NCBI GenBank assembly: GCA_023511615.1
Contig: JAIMBL010000021.1
Span: 1-36,640 of the forward strand
Reading direction: 5' to 3'
Length of the DNA stretch: 36,640 bases
From: Leptolyngbyaceae cyanobacterium HOT.MB2.61
Lineage (GTDB): Bacteria > Cyanobacteriota > Cyanobacteriia > Leptolyngbyales > Leptolyngbyaceae
The notes beneath the pieces were generated by a model. That model was not told where the DNA came from. It did no database searches and worked only from the letters and a program-made list of their open reading frames with translations. The translations under genes were made by a program, and so were the position numbers. Below are positions 24,652 to 33,341 of this stretch, in pieces. Position 1 is the first letter of the stretch; every line of letters begins with the position of its first letter.

Positions 24652-25692
24652 CTACTCCACAATGCCGGAGCGGGAATTGTATTCTCCGATCCGGTGGTAT
24701 CCCACTTCTTCGTAAGCGGCGAGTTGGAGTTTGAGGAACTGGTTCTGGTCTTCGATTTCCTTCAGTTCGGCCAGTTTTTCAGCGATCGCCCGTGTAAAGT
24801 TATCTGCGTTGGGAAGCTGGTCGGCAATCCAGGAGGTATCGATTTCGATCTCAATCATCCTCAAAGTGCGGCGGTACTCCCGCATCAGACGGGCATTGTT
24901 CGTAATTTGCTGCTTCAAGATCCCAATGGCACTGGTTGAGCGGTAGATGCGCACGGAATAGAGGTCGCGATCGACATCCAGCATCTTGTGTTTGAGCGCT
25001 TCTAGCTGGTCGATCAAAAACTGGATCGATTTGCAGTCATGATTCAGTTCATCCAATCGATGCTCCAATTTTGCTTTGTGCACCAGAAGCTTCTGATCCG
25101 TCATTAAGCGAGTTCCTTCCCGGCCACAGGTTTCCAAAGCCAGGGTAGAAAGCTGGGCGGTGTCAGTAACCTTCAGCAGCAGCAAACCCCCCAGCGCACT
25201 GACTGCAGATGCCAGGAACAGGTTAACGCCAGCGACAAAGGAGCCAAGCAACAGCCCCAGCACCACCGTGCCCAACATCAGCTTGACATAGCTGGCACCG
25301 GGAATTGGATTGGGTGGAACGTATCGTTTACCGGTCGTGTGGTTGGTAATCAACACCAGCGTCTTCATCAGGTAACCCTGAAGGGTATACAGGGCTGAAA
25401 CGATGTCGCCATGCTGGACGGGCAGATCATCCGTTTTACCTGGCACCGAAAACTGGAGTAGTTTCAAGTTGCGGTCGGCTGTTGTGATTTGAAGGGTGTA
25501 GTGGCGGCGGTAGAAGGTCGGGAGTTTGGAGGAAAAATGGAGCAGGGTTTCGTAGATTGACGATCGCCGCGACAGCTTGCCATAGACCACGCCATACTTG
25601 CTTTTGCAAAAGGCGCAGGTGATACGAGAGGCCGTGTGACTCAAATCAGCGATCGGACGGGAGCAAGTCGGACATGGCAGCGACGGTTTCAT
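24652..25692 (-). CDS. Zinc-ribbon membrane protein with coiled coil
   Basis: I do not recognise this 346-aa protein by name. It starts at the ATG 25692 (a TTG at 25695 would add one residue). The N-terminus carries two Cys-X2-Cys knuckles, CPTCSRP (about 7-10) and CAFCKSKY (about 27-30), a zinc-ribbon pattern. A globular segment follows (about 35-125), then two closely spaced hydrophobic helices (about 137-175: VKLMLGTVVLGLLLGSFVAGV and LASAVSALGGLLLL). The C-terminal half is long and helical with Leu/Lys/Glu heptads, consistent with a coiled coil. It may be a scaffold or sensor at the membrane. It lies downstream of gatC and ycf3 on the same strand, 38 bp after gatC. Confidence 0.75.
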   Translation of the reverse strand: MKPSLPCPTCSRPIADLSHTASRITCAFCKSKYGVVYGKLSRRSSIYETLLHFSSKLPTFYRRHYTLQITTADRNLKLLQFSVPGKTDDLPVQHGDIVSALYTLQGYLMKTLVLITNHTTGKRYVPPNPIPGASYVKLMLGTVVLGLLLGSFVAGVNLFLASAVSALGGLLLLKVTDTAQLSTLALETCGREGTRLMTDQKLLVHKAKLEHRLDELNHDCKSIQFLIDQLEALKHKMLDVDRDLYSVRIYRSTSAIGILKQQITNNARLMREYRRTLRMIEIEIDTSWIADQLPNADNFTRAIAEKLAELKEIEDQNQFLKLQLAAYEEVGYHRIGEYNSRSGIVE

Positions 25693-25730
25693 CAAGCAAA
25701 CTCCCAGGGCAATGGGGGGTTTAAAGCTTT

Positions 25731-26021
25731 CTATTCAGGGTTGATAATCTTCGGCACTTTGAAGAAGTCCCCCTCCCGATCCGGCGCACACTCCAAAATC
25801 GCGTCTCGATTGGGATAGGGCTGCAAAGTATCAGCACGCGTGACATTGCTGACATCGATCGCCCGCGTTGTTGGCTGGACAGTGCTGGTATCTAACTCAC
25901 TCAACTGCTGAAAATAGTCGAGGATATTACTCAACTGAGTCGTAAATGTTTCTTCTTCTTCTGGAGTCAGTTCCAGACGAGCCAGATAGGCCACTTTACG
26001 AACCTGGTCGCGATCGAGCAT
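25731..26021 (-). CDS. gatC: Asp-tRNA(Asn)/Glu-tRNA(Gln) amidotransferase subunit C
   Basis: This 96-aa protein (ATG at 26021; an in-frame GTG at 26033 would add four residues) is the small subunit of GatCAB, which amidates mischarged Glu-tRNA(Gln) and Asp-tRNA(Asn) in the cytoplasm. The signature LDRDQVRKVAYLARLELTPEE at the N-terminus and DEPxxS-like RADTLQPYPNRDAILECAPD followed by DFFKVPKII at the C-terminus are typical of GatC, which threads between GatA and GatB. It follows ycf3 on the same strand: the GTG immediately abuts the ycf3 TAA. gatA and gatB are not in the window. Confidence 0.96.
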   Translation of the reverse strand: MLDRDQVRKVAYLARLELTPEEEETFTTQLSNILDYFQQLSELDTSTVQPTTRAIDVSNVTRADTLQPYPNRDAILECAPDREGDFFKVPKIINPE

Positions 26022-26033
26022 GAACTTAACCAC

Positions 26034-26555
26034 TTAGAAATACACATCCATCTGGGATCGGCCCGTGGTTTTAAGCCAGTTTTGGGCTTCAATGTAGTTG
26101 TTAGGGGCAAGGCGAATCGCCCGTTTCCAGTAATCGGCGGCTTTGTCGTAGTAGGCGTCCGCTTCATCATCGTTGCCCGCTTCTTTTTCGCGCTCGCCCA
26201 GGTAGTGGAAAATCACGGCAATGTTGTTAAGGGCCTGGGGCATGCGAGGGTTCAAATCCAGCGCCTGATGGTAGTAATCCAGGGCGGTGTCATGTTCCCC
26301 ATTGCTGGCATGGATAAGCCCAATGTTGTAGAGAATGTAGCTACGGTCATAGGGATCTTCTTCCAACTTTAGCGCTTCGTTGTAATTTTCCAGCGCTTCA
26401 GCGTATTCCCCATCTGCCTGAGCGGCCATTCCATCCCGGTAATAGGCAAAAGCTTCCTTTGCCTTCTTATTGGCAGGCAGGAACTTTAGAATCATATCCG
26501 CCATGACGGTGAAGCTCTTATCGATGAAGTTGTCGTTGCGTTGTGTTCTTGGCAT
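26034..26555 (-). CDS. ycf3: Photosystem I assembly protein Ycf3
   Basis: This 173-aa TPR protein is the peripheral thylakoid factor needed for photosystem I assembly, where it chaperones PsaA/PsaB or their partner subunits. It begins [20 protein letters not shown], the conserved Ycf3 N-terminus. Three TPR motifs follow ([60 protein letters not shown], with the usual elongated third repeat), and the protein ends GRSQMDVYF. The length matches the family (about 170-173). It is the first gene of a ycf3-gatC-zinc-ribbon-protein run on the minus strand. Confidence 0.97.
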   Translation of the reverse strand: MPRTQRNDNFIDKSFTVMADMILKFLPANKKAKEAFAYYRDGMAAQADGEYAEALENYNEALKLEEDPYDRSYILYNIGLIHASNGEHDTALDYYHQALDLNPRMPQALNNIAVIFHYLGEREKEAGNDDEADAYYDKAADYWKRAIRLAPNNYIEAQNWLKTTGRSQMDVYF

Positions 26556-26668
26556 AGGTCAACTCGGCGATCGCGCTCAAGAAGTTTAACCGGATGGTTT
26601 TGGAATTTCACAGATGTCTATTAGTTTAACGCTGACGCGGAACCCTGGATAGTTTGAGAAATGTGAAG

Positions 26669-26791
26669 ATGATCTCAGAAATTTTACAGAATCAGACTTT
26701 AAGTTTGCTCAAAGCAGCTGGAACCGCTCAGGGAACTTACGGAAATTTGTCAGTGATAGGAGTCACCCGACTGGGTGAAGAAGAGCAGTAA
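26669..26791 (+). CDS. Possible 40-aa small ORF
   Basis: An ATG-initiated frame of 40 codons (MISEILQNQTLSLLKAAGTA... to TRLGEEEQ, TAA). It is amphipathic with an acidic end and a modest purine-rich stretch upstream, but no good ribosome-binding site. No family is recognised. It may be chance; the evidence is only an open frame. Confidence 0.22.
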   Translation: MISEILQNQTLSLLKAAGTAQGTYGNLSVIGVTRLGEEEQ

Positions 26792-26951
26792 CCATCCCGC
26801 ACTTAAATCACCTGGTGACAGGACGATCTTCACAGGTCAGCGACGCCCCTATCACCCTTTCTGGTTAGGAAATCGTTCATAGTGGAGCCCAAGTGGAGGA
26901 AAGCATCACAGGATACCAGGTTTACGCAGAATTCCCCCCAAAACACACGTA

Positions 26952-26990
26952 AAAGCCAGGGCCTCGGCTACCACACCCTGCCCTGGCTTT
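26952..26990 (+). terminator. Strong hairpin, possible terminator or leader structure
   Basis: AAAGCCAGGG (26952-26961) pairs perfectly with CCCTGGCTTT (26981-26990) around a 19-nt loop. No T-tract follows on the plus strand. On the minus strand the bases after the stem are TTACGTGTG, so it is not a classical terminator there either. It is 38 bp ahead of the PAS gene ATG and could act in its leader. Confidence 0.4.
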
Positions 26991-27028
26991 ACTCCATCGT
27001 CCAATCGAACTTGAGGAGCTAAATACTC

Positions 27029-27670
27029 ATGGTAAACAATCTGCATACCAATACCCAGCAAAGTGGACAATTTACCCAGCAAAGTGGACAATTTGAAGAG
27101 TCGCCTCTATTGTCTGTCCCTACGGGAAGGTATCAATCCCAGCTTCACCATGACTATGCCGATGCTGACATTTTGCGTCTGGCGACGTTTTTCAGAAGCA
27201 ACCCCAATCCCATTCTGGTATTTAGTCCTGATGGCAATATTTTGAAGACAAATCCGGCGGCTGAGAAGTTGATTAAACGTCTGCAAATACAAGAATCGGA
27301 CCTTTTGCCCGTGGATCATGTCCAGATTGTGCAGGCGTGCCTGGGTGGACAGATGCACGAGTACGGGGTTGAAGTTACAACCCACGATCATGTTTTTGCC
27401 CTGACCTACCATCCGCTGCCAGCGTTCAAACTGGTTTACCTTTACGCGATCGAAATTACAGAGTTCAAACGGGCAGAGGAAGACCTGCTGCAGATCGTCG
27501 CCAACACTCTGGCTATGACAAAACAAGCCGTTTCCCAATTGCGGACATTTCGCAAAGCGCAATTCAAACCCACTCCCCGATCGCAGCCCCAGGAACCTTC
27601 CACCGAAATGTTTGTGGCAATGGATGGCTGTGTGTTTGTATCTGGCGATCGTTTGGGCGAGTGGGACTGA
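27029..27670 (+). CDS. PAS domain protein
   Basis: This 213-aa protein has one PAS domain at about residues 47-150 (LATFFRSNPNPILVFSPDGN, AAEKLIKRL, and the C-terminal YLYAIEITEFKRAEEDL linking helix), the fold used for sensing or dimerisation. No kinase, cyclase or DNA-binding domain follows. The last about 60 residues are helical then polar (ANTLAMTKQAVSQLRTFR...). It may be a stand-alone sensor or adaptor. Residues 9-22 are two copies of TQQSGQF from a perfect 21-bp DNA duplication. The ATG at 27029 follows TTGAGGAGC, a good ribosome-binding site. It is divergent from ycf3 and preceded by the long hairpin. Confidence 0.85.
   Translation: MVNNLHTNTQQSGQFTQQSGQFEESPLLSVPTGRYQSQLHHDYADADILRLATFFRSNPNPILVFSPDGNILKTNPAAEKLIKRLQIQESDLLPVDHVQIVQACLGGQMHEYGVEVTTHDHVFALTYHPLPAFKLVYLYAIEITEFKRAEEDLLQIVANTLAMTKQAVSQLRTFRKAQFKPTPRSQPQEPSTEMFVAMDGCVFVSGDRLGEWD
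27053..27094 (+). repeat. In-frame 21-bp tandem duplication
   Basis: ACCCAGCAAAGTGGACAATTT is present twice without change (27053-27073 and 27074-27094) inside the PAS gene, duplicating seven residues near the N-terminus. Confidence 0.95.
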
Positions 27671-27710
27671 GGGATGGAAGGGTAAAGGGCAGTTGTTAGT
27701 TGTTAGTGAG

Positions 27711-27766
27711 GGTGAGGAGTACGGGGTGAGGAGTACGGGGTGAGGAGTACGGGGGTGAGGAGTAAG
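27711..27766. repeat. 14-bp tandem repeat array
   Basis: GGTGAGGAGTACGG is repeated three times exactly (27711, 27725, 27739) with a fourth degenerate unit to 27766. A reverse-complement-like CCCCCACCCCCGTAC follows, so the end of the array can fold back. It lies at the 3' end of the decayed TPR gene. Confidence 0.92.
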
Positions 27767-28318
27767 CCCCCACCCCCGTACTGCGGGCTCACTTTGTCTG
27801 CCAGTTTCGCCAGGGTGGCTCCTAGCTGGCGAACTTGCTCGGATTCGCCCAGGGTTTCGTATGGGGTGCGGGCCAGGTTGAGTTCGCGGGTGGTGGAGGG
27901 GCGATCGTCCATGACGGTGTAAACCTTTGCCAGTCCAGCATGGACAGCCGCCAGTCCCTCAGGGTCGCTGGTGGCTTTTAAGAGGTCAAGACCTTTAGAT
28001 AACGGGCTTCTGCCAGCAGGTTCAGCCCCACATAGCTGTAGAGGTTGCCCAGGAGACAGTAAACAGCCGGAGTCTGGCTGCCCTGGCGCACCTGGGATTT
28101 CAGCAGTTCAATCGCTTGGGCAGTAAGTTCCTGGCTGGCATAGGGGCAGGCGATCGCCAGGGCTCCTGTTTCTGAAGATAAATTCCGATTGGCAAAGGGA
28201 TCGTAAGGATAAATTTTTGTAGGCGTCCCAAAAAAACACCACCAGGCTTTTGCCCTGGGTTTCAGGCGGTTGCGCCACTTTCCCAGATCCACCGTTGTGG
28301 CAATCAGTTTGCCATAAT

Positions 28319-28356
28319 TCTGTAATCGCTCATCAAGTCTGTAATCGCTCATCAAG
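28319..28356. repeat. 19-bp tandem duplication breaking a gene
   Basis: TCTGTAATCGCTCATCAAG occurs twice exactly (28319-28337 and 28338-28356). Removing one copy rejoins the minus-strand frames LKRVHLDERLQ and NYGKLIATT, so the duplication caused the frameshift. Confidence 0.95.
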
Positions 28357-28610
28357 GTGAACCCGTTTCAGTAAACCCGAAGTAGACTCCTGGGGCAGGT
28401 TTGCCAGGGCGGATTCAACCCCATCCCGTGCCGCCAGAAGGTCAAGGATCTGTTCGGCTGAGGGCCGGGGGGTCGCCTACTCCAGATCGGCAAGTCTGGC
28501 ATCATAGGTTGGCAGGTCGGCATCTAACCTGGAGGAATTCATGAGGGCGGTGCATTTGTGAGCCGAGTCATGGGGGTCTTAGGATGCCTTGCATTTTGGA
28601 GGGAATCGGT

Positions 28611-31600
28611 GTGGCGTTGGTTTCTCTGGTCATCACGGTTTATAACCGGGAACAGTATCTGGGCGCAGCGATTGAAAGTGTGCTGGCTCAAACCTATTCA
28701 GATTTTGAACTGATTGTTTGGGATGATGGCTCAACTGATCGCTCCCTGGAGATTGCGCAGGAGTATGCCTGCCGCGATCGCCGGGTGCGGGTGGTTGCTG
28801 CTCCCCATGCGGGAAGGGTGCCTGCTCTGCAGGCAGCGATCGCTAAAACTACGGGTATTTATTTGGGCTGGGTAGACAGTGATGACCTGCTGGACCCCAA
28901 AGCTCTGGAAGAAACGGTGGCGATTCTCAATGCCCACCAGAGCGTGGGGATGGTTTATACCGACTACCTGGATATGGATGAGTCCGGGCAGATGCTCGGC
29001 TATGGCTACCGCTGTCAGATTCCCTATTCCAGAGAACGCTTGCTACTGGATTTCATGACCTTCCACTTTCGTCTAATCCGGCGATCAGTGTTTGATCGAG
29101 TGGGGGGAATTGATGATTCTCTGGACTACGTTGAGGATTACGACCTCTGCCTGCGCCTGTCCGAAGTGACCGAGGTGCGCCACATCCGCAAGCCGCTCTA
29201 CTACTACCGTCACCATGAAGGCAGTGCTTCTCAGCAGTGGCGGATTGAACAGGTGTTGCGATCGCGAGCCATTATCCGTAAAGCCCTGAAGCGACGGGGC
29301 CTGTCTGATCAGTGGGAAATTCACATCCAGTTCCCGGAGGGACGCTTCGTGTTGCGCCGGAAGCAGAAGGCAGGAATGCGCCCGTTTCCTACTCGTCCCA
29401 CAGCAATGGAGGTGAGAAAAAAGTGGGAAGCCTCTCTGGTTCCCCTGTTCAGGGAAGGATGGAGGCAACCGCTTTCCCCGACTTCCTGCATTGCCCCCCT
29501 CTTGCTGGCTCTACCCCTTGCTACCCTCAGCCCAGTTGGGATGGCCCGTGCCCAATCCATCACGCCCACCCCCAATGGCAGCACCATTATTACCCCCAGT
29601 GGCGATCGCTTCGATATCACCGGCGGCACCCAGGCTGGAGCCAACCTGTTCCACAGCTTTCAGCGGTTTGGGCTGGATGCTGGGCAAATCGCCAATTTCC
29701 TCTCCAATCCCTCCATCCAGAACATTTTGGGACGGGTCACAGGGGGAGACGCTTCGATTATCAACGGGCTGGTTCAGGTTACAGGCAGTAATGCCAACCT
29801 GTACTTAATGAACCCGGCGGGGGTTGTTTTTGGCCCCAATGCTCGATTGAACGTGCCAGGGTCGTTTACAGCCGCCACCGCCAATGGGATTGGGTTTGGC
29901 TGTGCGGGGCCGGGGGTTGGCTGCGCAGGCTGGTTCAACGCGGTGGGAAGCAATGACTACGCCGCCCTGGTTGGCACTCCTGGCACCTTTGCCTTCACAA
30001 TGGCGCAACCGGGGGCGATCGTCAATGCTGGAAATCTGGCAGTTGGGCCGGAGCGATCGCTCATTCTCTTAGGCGGCACCATCCTGAACACCGGGCAACT
30101 TTCTGCACCGGGCGGACAGGTGACACTCGCTGCGATTCCAGGCAGCAACTTGGTGCGCTTGAGCCAGCAAGACAATCTCCTGAACCTGGAATTCATCCCC
30201 ACCTCCTCTCCCTCTTTCTCTTCCTCTACTTCCCCTACTCCCCTTCCCTTCACCCCCCTCACCTTGCCCCAACTGCTGACGGGTGGAAATCTGACCAGTG
30301 CAACGGGAGTTACGGTCAACCCGGATGGCACCATTCAATTGAGCGGATCGAGCCTGCGAGTTTCAACCAATCCGGGGACGGCCATCGTTTCCGGCAGCAT
30401 TACCACCTCCAATGCCACCCTTAGCCCCATTCCCGACTCTCCCTTGCCAACATCGCTCCTGGTGAATGTTTTGGGAACCCAGGTGGGGTTAATTGGAGCC
30501 ACCCTCAATGCTTCGGGGTTGACCGGAGGGGGAACTGTTCGGATTGGCGGAGACTACCAGGGGCGCGGCCCGCTTCCCAATGCACAGAGTACCTTTGTAG
30601 ACGCCAGTTCTACCATCAATGCGGATAGCTTGCGGAATGGAAATGGGGGCCGCGTCATCCTCTGGGCAGACCAGATTACCCGCTTCTATGGCAACATCAG
30701 TGCACGGGGAGGAGCCAATTCGGGGGATGGCGGCTTTGTTGAGGTGTCAGGCAAGCAAGATCTGGTCTACCGGGGATTTGCGGATGTTTCTGCGCCTGCG
30801 GGCAATCCCGGTACCCTGTTACTGGACCCGACCAACATCACCATTGTGGCGGGAGCCTATGGCTACGGTACGGGTGACACGGCCTTACCCGACATTTTCA
30901 GCACTGATTTTCCCGGTGCTTCCATCACCGTTGCTGAAGGAGCGTTAGAAGGATTTGGCTACAGCAATATCATCCTGGAAGCGACGAATGACATCACAGT
31001 CGCGTCCCTGGCGGATGGGGTGCTGAACCTGTTTAACTCCACCTCCGTTACCTTTAGAGCTGATGCTGATGGAGATGGGGCGGGTTCGTTCATTATGGGG
31101 GCCGGATACAGTCTGGTTGCCAATGGTCAGAATGTGACCATCTCTGGAGCTAATTTGATCCTGGGGGACATTGACACCTCCAGCACAGGGTTTGGCAACA
31201 GTGGGGATGTGAATTTGAATGCAGCGGGCAATATCACGGTTGGCAACATTAACACCAGCAGTTTTACCGGATTGGGGTACCGGGCTGGCAATGTGGATAT
31301 TACCAGTACCAGTGGGGCGATCGCCACGGGCAATATCTTTACCAACAGCGATGTCCAGTCGGGAGCTGTAACACTCTCTGCCCCTGGCAGCAATAGTGAT
31401 GTGACTTTTGGCAGCATCAGTGCTGTTGGAACTGGCGCTGGTTCAGCCGGGGCACCCGTATCGATTACGGCAGGAAGGTTTGTGCGAGGAACTGGCTTCA
31501 TCGATGGTGCCACTACCCCAACCATTGACAGTAGCGGACAGGCAATTTCTGGCTCAATCCAGATTGAGCATGGTGGTGGATTGGCCGATGTCCAGTTTGT

Positions 31601-33341
31601 GGTCGGAGATGCTGCCATTAATGGAACAGCGGGACGATTGGCCACTGGAACGGCTGCTGCCCCCAGCACTATTGGACCTGTCCGATCCTTCCCTGGCAGT
31701 TTCTCAACTACAGGGATTGATATCATTACAACAACTCCCCCACCTCCTCCACCACCCATTGATCCCGGTGATAAGGGCGGAAATGGTAAGCGGGGGAGAC
31801 CAGACATTCCACTGGATGACCAGGAAGAGATTTCCTCCGACCTTGCCGATACATCTGAAGAAGACCTGTCCCTGGACGTACCGGATGGAGATGGTCCCTT
31901 TCTGGAGGAACCGGGTGACTCAGATGTAGCCAGTCTGGAAGAGAATGCCAATTTTGAGTTTGAAGAATACTTAGATATTCCAGATGATCTCCCTACATTG
32001 AATGCAGGTGACGCTGAAAACATTCTTGATCGCATCAGAATGGAAACCGGAGTGAAACCTGCCCTCGTCTACGCATCCTTTGTGCCAGTCAGTGTTGCCA
32101 GGGAAAGGGGAAAAAAACCAGTATTTTCTACAAAAACGGCCCAGGCAACCGCCCATTCTGGCAGCAAAACCAAGGCAGAGCCATTTTTACCCAGGCAAAC
32201 AACTGTCAGCAATTCCATTAAGCTGTCCAGCTCTCTAGTAGAGAAAGTTGCCCAGGAAAATCGATCGCAGACACCGCGACAAAAACTTCCCCCCAGTGAC
32301 CAGGATCAGCTCGAACTGGTGGTCGTGACAGCTGAGGGAAAACCGATTCGGAAACTGGTCGCCGGAGCAACCAGAGGCCAGGTACTCAGAGTGGTCCGGC
32401 GCTTTATTAACGAAGTCACCGATCCCCGCAAAGTGCGGACTACCAGTTATTTGAACGCCGCGCAGCAGCTCTATCGCTGGATGGTGGCCCCGATTGAGTC
32501 AGAACTACAGGCGCGAGGAATTGGTAACCTGGCCTACATCTCAGATACGGGCTTGCGCTTTATTCCAATGGTGGCCCTGCACGATGGCAAACAGTTTTTG
32601 GTGGAGAAGTACAGTTTTGGGTTAATGCCCAGCATCAGCCTTACCAATACCCGCTACACCAGCCTCAAGAATGCGACAGTGCTGGCAATGGGAGCTTCGG
32701 AGTTTGCCGACCAGCCACCTCTGCCTGCGGTACCGACGGAACTGAAGGTGATTACCAAGGACCTCTGGCGGGGGACTTCCTTCCTCAACCAGGACTTTAC
32801 CCTGGCCAACCTGAAAGCCCAGCGAACCGAAGAGCCCTATCAAATCATTCACCTGGCAACCCATGGGGAGTTTCAGCCCGGTGCCCTGAGCAACTCCTAC
32901 ATCCAGCTTTGGGACACACGCTTGCAACTTGACCAGCTCCGTCAGTTGGGCTGGAGCAATCCACCAGTCGAGCTACTGGTCCTGAGTGCCTGCCGTACTG
33001 CACTGGGCAGCGACGATGCTGAACTCGGCTTTGCTGGATTTGCGGTGCAGGCTGGGGTTAAAACGGCTCTGGCCAGCCTCTGGAGTGTTAGCGATGAGGG
33101 TACCCTGGCGCTAATGACCGAGTTTTATCGCCAACTGCAGACGGCTCCTATCAAAGCGGAAGCTCTCAGGCGGGCACAGATTGCCATGCTGAAGGGGGAA
33201 GTGCAAATCGATGGTGATCAACTCCGTGGCTCACGGGGAGGAGAACTGGTACTGCCGGCTACTTTAGCAGTAGGGGGTAAGCGCACGTTAAATCACCCCT
33301 ATTACTGGGCGTCGTTTACCTTGATTGGCAGTCCCTGGTAA
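28611..33341 (+). CDS. GT2 glycosyltransferase-TPS haemagglutinin-CHAT protease fusion
   Basis: This 1,576-aa frame is counted from GTG 28611, which has GGAGGGAA 7 bp ahead; ATG 28584 is an alternative. Residues 1 to about 250 are a GT-A fold GT2 domain: SLVITVYNRE, WDDGSTD (DDGS 38-41), VDSDD (89-92), VEDYDLCLR. At Met266 begins what looks like a second protein, with a basic segment, a hydrophobic stretch about 292-311 and a MARAQ cleavage-like site. A filamentous haemagglutinin/TPS domain (about 316-436, with NLYLMNPAGVVFG) and a beta-helix-like Gly/Asn/Thr-rich region reach about 1035. A PPPPPPP linker and an acidic stretch follow. The C-terminus (about 1230-1576) is a CHAT domain, a caspase-like protease with His1418 (HLATHGEF) and Cys1461 (LSACRTALG). 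TPS-CHAT proteins are common in cyanobacteria; the GT2 head is the odd part. No TpsB pore gene is nearby. Confidence 0.88.
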   Translation: MALVSLVITVYNREQYLGAAIESVLAQTYSDFELIVWDDGSTDRSLEIAQEYACRDRRVRVVAAPHAGRVPALQAAIAKTTGIYLGWVDSDDLLDPKALEETVAILNAHQSVGMVYTDYLDMDESGQMLGYGYRCQIPYSRERLLLDFMTFHFRLIRRSVFDRVGGIDDSLDYVEDYDLCLRLSEVTEVRHIRKPLYYYRHHEGSASQQWRIEQVLRSRAIIRKALKRRGLSDQWEIHIQFPEGRFVLRRKQKAGMRPFPTRPTAMEVRKKWEASLVPLFREGWRQPLSPTSCIAPLLLALPLATLSPVGMARAQSITPTPNGSTIITPSGDRFDITGGTQAGANLFHSFQRFGLDAGQIANFLSNPSIQNILGRVTGGDASIINGLVQVTGSNANLYLMNPAGVVFGPNARLNVPGSFTAATANGIGFGCAGPGVGCAGWFNAVGSNDYAALVGTPGTFAFTMAQPGAIVNAGNLAVGPERSLILLGGTILNTGQLSAPGGQVTLAAIPGSNLVRLSQQDNLLNLEFIPTSSPSFSSSTSPTPLPFTPLTLPQLLTGGNLTSATGVTVNPDGTIQLSGSSLRVSTNPGTAIVSGSITTSNATLSPIPDSPLPTSLLVNVLGTQVGLIGATLNASGLTGGGTVRIGGDYQGRGPLPNAQSTFVDASSTINADSLRNGNGGRVILWADQITRFYGNISARGGANSGDGGFVEVSGKQDLVYRGFADVSAPAGNPGTLLLDPTNITIVAGAYGYGTGDTALPDIFSTDFPGASITVAEGALEGFGYSNIILEATNDITVASLADGVLNLFNSTSVTFRADADGDGAGSFIMGAGYSLVANGQNVTISGANLILGDIDTSSTGFGNSGDVNLNAAGNITVGNINTSSFTGLGYRAGNVDITSTSGAIATGNIFTNSDVQSGAVTLSAPGSNSDVTFGSISAVGTGAGSAGAPVSITAGRFVRGTGFIDGATTPTIDSSGQAISGSIQIEHGGGLADVQFVVGDAAINGTAGRLATGTAAAPSTIGPVRSFPGSFSTTGIDIITTTPPPPPPPIDPGDKGGNGKRGRPDIPLDDQEEISSDLADTSEEDLSLDVPDGDGPFLEEPGDSDVASLEENANFEFEEYLDIPDDLPTLNAGDAENILDRIRMETGVKPALVYASFVPVSVARERGKKPVFSTKTAQATAHSGSKTKAEPFLPRQTTVSNSIKLSSSLVEKVAQENRSQTPRQKLPPSDQDQLELVVVTAEGKPIRKLVAGATRGQVLRVVRRFINEVTDPRKVRTTSYLNAAQQLYRWMVAPIESELQARGIGNLAYISDTGLRFIPMVALHDGKQFLVEKYSFGLMPSISLTNTRYTSLKNATVLAMGASEFADQPPLPAVPTELKVITKDLWRGTSFLNQDFTLANLKAQRTEEPYQIIHLATHGEFQPGALSNSYIQLWDTRLQLDQLRQLGWSNPPVELLVLSACRTALGSDDAELGFAGFAVQAGVKTALASLWSVSDEGTLALMTEFYRQLQTAPIKAEALRRAQIAMLKGEVQIDGDQLRGSRGGELVLPATLAVGGKRTLNHPYYWASFTLIGSPW

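Larger units (their letters stand above)
26556..27028. other. Gene-free spacer with a hairpin and a possible small ORF
   Basis: This 473-bp divergent region should hold the ycf3 promoter and the leader of the PAS gene. It contains a 10-bp-stem hairpin (26952-26990), a small 6-bp stem (TCACCC/GGGTGA at 26763-26778) and a possible 40-codon ORF. No tRNA or recognised riboswitch was found. Confidence 0.6.
27703..28542 (-). pseudogene. Decayed TPR-type protein gene
   Basis: On the minus strand the frame starts at ATG 28542 (MNSSRLDADLPTYDARLADLE), hits an in-frame TAG at 28477-28479 and resumes as ATPRPSAEQILDLLAAR...LKRVHLDERLQ. A 19-bp tandem duplication at 28319-28356 shifts the frame. The next stretch (QNYGKLIATTVDLGKWRNRL...LLGNLYSYVGLNLLAEARYLK, 28355 down to 27978) ends in a stop after an apparent one-base deletion near 27991. 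It continues in another frame (GLDLLKATSDPEGLAAVHAG...TLAKLADKVSPQYG) and finally runs into a 14-bp repeat array. The text pattern suggests a cyanobacterial protein with a TPR-like C-terminal segment, family name unknown to me. Three independent lesions make it a clear pseudogene. Confidence 0.8.

Noticed and set aside
26236-26250. GGGTTCAAATCC, resembling a tRNA T-loop
   Set aside because: It lies inside the ycf3 coding sequence and no acceptor stem or anticodon arm can be built around it.
27711-27766. Direct repeats considered as a CRISPR array
   Set aside because: The 14-bp units are contiguous with no spacers and no cas genes are present.
31127-32035. A 302-codon minus-strand open frame opposite the TPS-CHAT gene
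   Set aside because: It is rich in Ser/Pro/Leu from reading repeats backwards, has no family pattern and overlaps the strongly supported fusion gene.
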